Assembly: GCA_039029915.1 (NCBI GenBank)
Contig: JBCCFD010000494.1
Coordinates: forward strand, 1-5,713
Direction: 5' to 3'
Length of the DNA: 5,713 nt
Source: QQUD01 sp039029915
Lineage (GTDB): Bacteria; Chloroflexota; Anaerolineae; Promineifilales; Promineifilaceae
Part shown: in pieces, positions 5,157-5,713 of the stretch
Layout: each line of letters starts with the position of its first letter
Numbering within the stretch: position 1 is the first letter of the stretch
Program-made: the position numbers and the translations under genes
The notes under the pieces: model-generated
Told to the model about the DNA's origin: nothing
The model's database searches: none
Seen by the model: only the letters and a program-made list of their open reading frames with translations

Positions 5157-5462
5157 CTAAAGGCCTGTATATGCATTAAATACCCCAAATCCCAGCATGG
5201 CAAAGGGAATAATGAGCAGAATAATCAAAACAAGCGTTGGCAGTCGTGGAAAAAATCGAGAGACGCTCATCAACACAAAAGAGCTTGTATAGGGGTGCAG
5301 GATTATCAGTGACAAGAAGATAGATGGCTCAGCAAACGGCCGTAAATTCATAAACGTCCACCAAAGCGCCAAGCTCAGCCCGTATCCACCAAGAGCACAA
5401 AAGAGAATAAGCACCCGAATCTTATGATGGATGTTATGTTTATGTATCCAATTTTTAATCAT
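5157..5462 (-). CDS. Small three-helix membrane protein of unknown function
   Basis: The 101-residue protein is not recognised. It has a basic, His-rich N-terminus (KNWIHKHNIHHKIR) and then three hydrophobic segments at about 16-36, 46-66 and 76-97. The positive N-terminus suggests that it faces the cytoplasm. His residues H8, H10, H12, H13 and H56 are visible; a metal or heme role is speculation. The gene starts 29 bp after the Rieske ferredoxin stop on the same strand, so it is probably the second gene of an operon. No good Shine-Dalgarno sequence precedes the ATG (the upstream bases read CCCCCTCATTTT), so translation may depend on the upstream gene or be weak. It shows no frameshift or truncation. 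Confidence 0.65.
   Translation of the reverse strand: MIKNWIHKHNIHHKIRVLILFCALGGYGLSLALWWTFMNLRPFAEPSIFLSLIILHPYTSSFVLMSVSRFFPRLPTLVLIILLIIPFAMLGFGVFNAYTGL
5335..5344. repeat. Iterated palindrome site 5 (AACGGCCGTA)
   Basis: Within the membrane-protein gene. Here the motif is read in a different codon frame and encodes Leu-Arg-Pro-Phe, so coding of Thr-Ala-Val does not explain all copies. Confidence 0.7.
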
Positions 5463-5491
5463 AAAATGAGGGGGTTAACTAACCGTAATCT

Positions 5492-5713
5492 TTAGAGGTC
5501 TGGGTCTTCGACCCAAATAAATCCATCCTCAATCTTCACTTGAAAAGATGGAATAGCAGAAGTGGCAGGTAAACTAAGGGCTTCCCCAGTCCGGATATCA
5601 AAGCAGGCCCCATGTCGAGGGCATTCTACAGAGTACCCCTCTAGGGAACCATCTTCTAACGGACCATCATCATGAGAGCACAAATCTGCAATGGCAAAAA
5701 ATTCACCGCTAAC
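5492..5713 (-). CDS. Rieske-type [2Fe-2S] ferredoxin, N-terminus cut by window edge
   Basis: The frame is open from base 5713 to TAA (5494-5492), giving 73 visible residues starting VSGEFFAIADLCSHDDG. The Rieske cluster motif is complete: C-S-H, 16 residues, then C-P-R-H, with both Cys/His pairs for one [2Fe-2S] cluster. The remainder (FDIRTGEALSLP ... FQVKIEDGFIWVE) matches the short soluble ferredoxins of aromatic-dioxygenase (BphF-like) and NirD-like type, which total about 100-110 residues, so roughly 30 are missing. A TTG at 5681-5683 lies inside the domain, just before the first cluster cysteine, and is not a plausible start. The protein should carry single electrons in the cytoplasm. 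The partner is not visible. Small Rieske proteins are also found beside iron-sulphur assembly (Suf) genes, so genes further right are informative. The downstream membrane-protein gene is probably co-transcribed. Confidence 0.92.
   Translation of the reverse strand, partial: VSGEFFAIADLCSHDDGPLEDGSLEGYSVECPRHGACFDIRTGEALSLPATSAIPSFQVKIEDGFIWVEDPDL

Noticed and set aside
5681..5683. TTG as start codon of the Rieske protein
   Set aside because: The frame is open to the window edge and residues before it (GEFFAIAD) are normal Rieske-domain sequence, so the gene is truncated and does not start here.
1..5713. CRISPR array, insertion sequence, tRNA, rRNA or prophage genes
   Set aside because: No regularly spaced direct repeats, transposase motifs, terminal inverted repeats or tRNA-like cloverleaf were found in reading the window.

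Overview
The window looks like chromosomal housekeeping DNA from a bacterium of moderate-to-low GC content (about 43% by eye). The best guess is a member of the Chloroflexota or a nearby phylum. This rests on three things: the gyrase A subunit has the general look of that group, a Thr/Pro-rich tail of a type common in its surface proteins ends at the left edge, and the inosine triphosphatase is of the ITPA/HAM1-like type. The assignment is inference from remembered sequence style, not from a search. No mobile element, CRISPR array, tRNA or rRNA is visible.

Layout, left to right. (1) Positions 1-318, plus strand: the C-terminal end of a protein with a long TQPPPP-type proline/threonine-rich tail, cut by the window edge. 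(2) A strong intrinsic terminator at 321-349 that serves the minus-strand genes. (3) Minus strand, transcribed right to left: a GyrA-type topoisomerase subunit (4121-1632), a protein with a C-terminal cold-shock domain (1539-1030), and an atypical 2-Cys peroxiredoxin, thiol peroxidase Tpx (910-389). (4) An AT-rich divergent intergenic region of 381 bp (4122-4502) holding several candidate regulatory palindromes. (5) Plus strand, 4503-5048: an ITPA/HAM1-type non-canonical purine NTP pyrophosphatase. (6) A 108-bp convergent gap filled by two related stem-loops. (7) Minus strand: a Rieske [2Fe-2S] ferredoxin cut by the right edge (5713-5492), followed 29 bp downstream by a small three-helix membrane protein (5462-5157).

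The genes share a loose theme of genome maintenance and oxidative-stress defence: DNA topology (GyrA), nucleotide-pool sanitation (ITPase), peroxide removal (Tpx) and RNA binding (cold-shock domain). This is not an obvious dedicated system, and I did not find a convincing undescribed multi-gene system.

The most unusual signals are at the sequence level. The palindrome AACGGCCGT occurs five times, apparently an iterated genomic motif comparable in style to cyanobacterial HIP1. The gyrase A subunit carries Ser and Gln at the two quinolone-pocket positions that are normally Gly and Ser, and it lacks a GyrA box at the usual place. The gyrA/ITPase intergenic region contains a perfect GAAC-N4-GTTC palindrome of the LexA-box type, a near-perfect Fur-type box and a long inverted repeat. 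The convergent gap contains tandem related hairpins.
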